Assembly (NCBI GenBank): GCA_964494735.1
Contig: CAZBSD010000003.1
Span: forward strand, 66,284-130,283
From: PHAA01 sp964494735
Lineage (GTDB): Bacteria > Bacillota > Syntrophomonadia > Syntrophomonadales > Syntrophomonadaceae
Length of the DNA: 64,000 nt
Direction of reading: 5' to 3'
Part shown: in pieces, positions 60,808 to 64,000 of the stretch
Numbering within the stretch: position 1 is the stretch's first letter
Layout: every line of letters begins with the position of its first letter
Made by a program: the position numbers and the translations under genes
The notes under the pieces: model-generated
Database searches by the model: none
What the model saw: only the letters and a program-made list of their open reading frames with translations
What the model was told of the DNA's origin: nothing

Positions 60808-63555
60808 CTAGTAAATTATGTCCTCCGGATACTGGGTCGAATTCTTGTTGAAGTTGGCTAATATCAGGTTGATGTCCGCCGCCGATATGACATTGTATTG
60901 ATCTTTGACTATATCCACCTGGGGGTCAAAGCCAACCTGGGTACTGTTGCTATTGAATTTCGAAAGGATATAGTTCACATCGCTGGCGGCAATGACATCG
61001 TATTCATCGCTGACAATATCCCCAGCCCAAAGATAGATCCGGTTATCATACTGGCTGGATGTGCTCGATAAGGTCAGGTCACTGTTGATGGTCAAGGTAA
61101 AGCTCCTGGTCAGGTAGCCGGCTTTGCTGATCACCGCCGTATAATCTCCGGCTGTAATCCCGGTTAAGCTGAAGGTGCCGTTGCTGGTTAGGTCTTCAGC
61201 CTCTGAGGAGGTAGTGGTATATCTGATTTCTTCACCCTGTTTCAACTCAATTGTCACTCCGCCCGAGTAATGGGATTGGCCTTCGGTCAGGTCATCCCCT
61301 TCCACCAGGACCTGCCCGCTGAGGGTGAAGTCGACAATAGTATATGATGCGCTGCCGCTTTCACTGTCAACAGTTCCTGCTTTGGTGGCGATGGCTTTTA
61401 GAGTGGTCGCCTCATTAATGGTTATTGGTCCCGTATATAATAGGGTCGATCCGCCTATGCCGGTACCTGGGTCAGTTCCATCCGTGGTGTAGTAAATGCT
61501 GTCGGCGCCAAGCGAGGTAATGGTAACACCTGTTCCAAGGGCAACCGCGCCTGCTGGAGGGTTAAAGACAGGGGCAGCTTGTTGTGGCAGATCCCTAATT
61601 GCCGAGACGGTATAGGTCAGATTGCTGATTCCGTCTTGGGCAGTCACCACGACTGATATGTCTCTGGTACTCCCTGCAGTAAGGCCTATAACATAGGAAG
61701 CATTGCCACTAGTGACACTGACTCCGTCAATTCTTATGCTGGCATGGCTCTCGTTGGCAGTGGGGGTCAAGGTAACGCCGGTAACACTATTGTCCAAGGC
61801 GAGTGCATAGACTAAGGTACCTGATGCAAATGCCGGACTCAACCTACCCCAGCTTGGCACCAGGCTTTTTAGTGTTGCGTCGGCGCTGGCTGTTATCAAG
61901 ATAGGACCTAGATCATAGCCAGAGTTATTGGTTTCGTTTGATTCACTTATTGCTCCGGTCGCATCTGCGATTGCTCCTAGATAATACATACCTCCTAATA
62001 CTGTAGTCGGTATGACAAGGTCGGTGGCCGCGGTGTTTACTGCTCCTGCGGACAATCCTCCTGCCACGCTTCGCTGCCCCAGGTATGTGTCAGTCGCGTC
62101 GATAGTAGTGTCGCTAGATAGGTAGTATTTGACTTCAAATGGGTTGGAGATGGCGCTGATGCCCTGATTCCGGACCGAGTCAAACATGCTGATCGTTCCT
62201 CCGGGCCCCCCGCTGGTGGGTCCGTTGCAGTTCGCTACGATAAGATCAGGGGCCAACAATTTCCCGGCATTTATCAAGCCGTATCCATAATAATTATCAT
62301 AGCCGGCGAAACCCAGGTCGGTACTAGTTGATCTTAACAAGTTTTCAAACGCAGTCGGAGTCAAGAATGGGTCACAGGCCGCCGCCAGAGCAGCAACTCC
62401 TGCAACATGGGGCGCAGAGAACGAGGTGCCATATGCAAAAATGTAGTCACTGCCATCGTAATATGAATCTGCGGTCGTATAGATGGAACTACCGGGTGCG
62501 GTGACATCCAATTTGTTATTAAACTGGCTGAAAGACGAACGCGAAAGGTTGCTGTCAATAGATCCCACGCTAATCACACCGTCATAGGAGGCCGGGTAGT
62601 TATAGGTTGCTGTACCGTCGTTGCCGGCGGACGCAACAACTATGCACCCCTTGGAGACTGCATACTGAAACGCATTATAATCTGCTATGGAATAGTCTGG
62701 TCCGCCCATACTCAGGTTTATTACATCACATCCCATGTCGGCAGCATCATAAACAGCGGTAATTACATCTGATGTGTATATTGTCCCATCATAGTAAACG
62801 ACTGATAGAGGGACAATTGCTACATTCCAATTTACTCCAGCTATGCCTTGCGCATTGTTGGTTTGAGCCGCAATGATTCCGGTTACGTTGGTACCATGTC
62901 CAGTGGCATCCCACTCACAAATGGTATCCAGGATATAGTCCCATCCTTGCCTAATGTCAGCCCCTATTAGGTCAGGATGATATATGGAAAGCCCAGAGTC
63001 TATTACTGCTACAAAGATCGAATTTGAGCCTTGAGTAATATCCCAGGCTTGGGGCATATTTATCACTGGCAAAGCCCATTGATCCCCGTAGTAGGGGTCC
63101 GAAGGAATTGCCTGCAGCTTTACCGTGTGATCTTCCTCGATAAATTCAATCAAACCTGATCCTCGTTTTTCAAATTCGGCCATATCCTTTATCTTTATCA
63201 TGAAGGTACGCTGCCCGCTGTTACCCAGAAGTTTATAATGGCAAGAATTCACCATGTCGAATATTTGCTGCATCGCCACATCTTCTTTGAATTTAACAAT
63301 ATACCGCTTGCCTGGAGTGGCGAGTATATCCTTTTCTTTTATCTTCCTCTCATTGATAGCCAGGGTGTCTCTCGAGTAAATCCGCTTGCTGAGCTTTTCT
63401 TTGGCCACCTTGTTGCTTTCATCACGAGCATTATCCATCCATAGAAATGGATTATCCACCGAAGGAACAGCGTAAGCGACTTTATCTAATCCCAGGGTGA
63501 TAAAACCGCTCAAAATGACTAGAAATAGAGTGACAATAAGACGGTTTTTCTGCAC
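60808..63555 (-). CDS. Secreted subtilisin-like protease with dockerin-like C-terminus
   Basis: A 915-residue exported protein. Signal peptide (residues 1-29, AYA-VP), I9-type propeptide (about 80-148), S8 catalytic domain with Asp186 (VIDSGLS), His220 (GHGTNVTG), Asn312 and Ser378 (GTSFSAPHVAG). Then come a CARDB-like domain (about 430-530), a cadherin-like beta-sandwich, a chitobiase-type domain and a carboxypeptidase-regulatory-like domain. Two dockerin-like repeats close the protein (GDIVSDEYDVIAASDVNYIL and VDIVKDQYNVISAADINLIL). The repeats could bind a cohesin partner, but none is seen here. Confidence 0.9.
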   Translation of the reverse strand: MQKNRLIVTLFLVILSGFITLGLDKVAYAVPSVDNPFLWMDNARDESNKVAKEKLSKRIYSRDTLAINERKIKEKDILATPGKRYIVKFKEDVAMQQIFDMVNSCHYKLLGNSGQRTFMIKIKDMAEFEKRGSGLIEFIEEDHTVKLQAIPSDPYYGDQWALPVINMPQAWDITQGSNSIFVAVIDSGLSIYHPDLIGADIRQGWDYILDTICEWDATGHGTNVTGIIAAQTNNAQGIAGVNWNVAIVPLSVVYYDGTIYTSDVITAVYDAADMGCDVINLSMGGPDYSIADYNAFQYAVSKGCIVVASAGNDGTATYNYPASYDGVISVGSIDSNLSRSSFSQFNNKLDVTAPGSSIYTTADSYYDGSDYIFAYGTSFSAPHVAGVAALAAACDPFLTPTAFENLLRSTSTDLGFAGYDNYYGYGLINAGKLLAPDLIVANCNGPTSGGPGGTISMFDSVRNQGISAISNPFEVKYYLSSDTTIDATDTYLGQRSVAGGLSAGAVNTAATDLVIPTTVLGGMYYLGAIADATGAISESNETNNSGYDLGPILITASADATLKSLVPSWGRLSPAFASGTLVYALALDNSVTGVTLTPTANESHASIRIDGVSVTSGNASYVIGLTAGSTRDISVVVTAQDGISNLTYTVSAIRDLPQQAAPVFNPPAGAVALGTGVTITSLGADSIYYTTDGTDPGTGIGGSTLLYTGPITINEATTLKAIATKAGTVDSESGSASYTIVDFTLSGQVLVEGDDLTEGQSHYSGGVTIELKQGEEIRYTTTSSEAEDLTSNGTFSLTGITAGDYTAVISKAGYLTRSFTLTINSDLTLSSTSSQYDNRIYLWAGDIVSDEYDVIAASDVNYILSKFNSNSTQVGFDPQVDIVKDQYNVISAADINLILANFNKNSTQYPEDIIY

Positions 63556-63641
63556 GTTAAACCCCCATTGTTATTCCGTAGGTTCTTGATTCCTATTCGG
63601 CATTGATGCAGCCGCAGCGCATCCCATAAGTTTATACCTGC

Positions 63642-64000
63642 CTAGTAAACAATATCGGCCGGATACTGGGTCGAATTCTTGTTGAAATTGGACAACATCA
63701 GGTTGACATCCGCAGCTGAGATGACATTGTACTGATCTTTGACTATATCCACCTGGGGATCAAAGCCTACCTGGGTGCTGTTGCTGTTGAATTTGGAGAG
63801 GATATAGTTCACGTCGGCGGCGGCGATGACATTGTATTCGTCGCTTACTATGTCCCCGGCTAAGAGATAGATCCGGTTAAGATACTGGTTGGATGTCGTG
63901 GACAGGGTCAGGTCACTGTTGATGGTCAGGGCAAAACTTCTGGTCAGGTAGCCGGCTTTGCTTATGACCACCGTGTAATCTCCGGCGGCAATCCCGGTTA
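63642..64000 (-). CDS. C-terminus of a second dockerin-like exported protein (cut by window edge)
   Basis: The visible 118 residues match the end of the neighbouring subtilase almost exactly: GYLTRSFALTINSDLTLS, then GDIVSDEYNVIAAADVNYIL and VDIVKDQYNVISAADVNLML. The N-terminal part lies beyond the window. It is transcribed in the same direction, 86 bases upstream of the subtilase. The two genes look like products of a tandem duplication or of module exchange. Confidence 0.85.
   Translation of the reverse strand, partial: TGIAAGDYTVVISKAGYLTRSFALTINSDLTLSTTSNQYLNRIYLLAGDIVSDEYNVIAAADVNYILSKFNSNSTQVGFDPQVDIVKDQYNVISAADVNLMLSNFNKNSTQYPADIVY

Overview
The window looks like draft sequence from an anaerobic, endospore-forming Clostridia-type Bacillota of fairly high GC. 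The evidence is a GerA/GerB/GerC germinant-receptor operon, a sporulation-type PAS kinase, a tryptophan T-box, a FeoAB/Fur locus, a Tat-exported molybdoenzyme operon and mercury-methylation genes (hgcAB). Two runs of N (2624-2723 and 5732-5741) mark assembly gaps.

Layout. 1-5.5 kb: MBL-fold hydrolase (cut by the edge), YhhN-like membrane protein, DNA topoisomerase III (with gap), then hgcA-hgcB. 5.6-11.8 kb: PAS histidine kinase and the spore germination operon. 11.8-12.4 kb: a broken slipin gene fused behind a YtrA-type GntR regulator. 12.5-18.2 kb: a polysulfide/thiosulfate-reductase-like molybdoenzyme operon (catalytic subunit, TorD chaperone, 4Fe-4S subunit, NrfD anchor), divergent from two YeeE/YedE sulfur-transport half genes. 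18.2-26.2 kb: one long minus-strand cluster (WecE-type aminotransferase, GT2 glycosyltransferase, ATP-grasp ligase, NitT/TauT-type ABC transporter, large GT-C-like membrane protein). 26.4-28.7 kb: tandem-rhodanese lipoprotein and LysR regulator. 29-38 kb: baeRF-type protein, Fur, FeoAB, PadR plus HAAS-domain membrane protein, and the metNIQ methionine transporter. 38.2-44.5 kb: RIC-like di-iron protein with an FNR-type promoter, HMA metallochaperone, P1B ATPase, VTT-family protein, cardiolipin synthase, HD protein. 44.5-48.1 kb: Trp T-box and a trp operon in which only trpB and trpA are intact. 48-60.5 kb: SDR, alpha-oxoamine synthase, XRE/DUF2178 pair, DUF4153 protein, flavoproteins, MFS transporter and an MntA-HepT pair. 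60.8-64 kb: two secreted proteins sharing a dockerin-like C-terminus, the first a subtilase.

The most unusual content is non-coding. Two repeat families in the intergenic spaces look like structured RNA genes. Family R has six full copies and one remnant, all in plus orientation, with a compensatory GGCGTAC/GTACGTC hairpin. Family E has three copies of about 330-340 bp on the minus strand. Each E copy has a near-perfect TTGACA-N17/18-TATACT promoter, ends that pair (AGCTCCAA/TTGGAGCT), a strongly purine-rich transcript and a covarying hairpin capped by a GNRA tetraloop. Each E copy sits directly beside an R copy.

A second theme is internal deletion. trpE/trpG, trpD/trpF, aroF and a slipin gene each survive only as short start and/or end pieces joined together. 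This is either real gene decay (leaving tryptophan synthase under an intact T-box) or a systematic assembly error. The names hgcAB, trpBA, metNIQ, feoB and fur rest on sequence motifs read here; no database search was possible.
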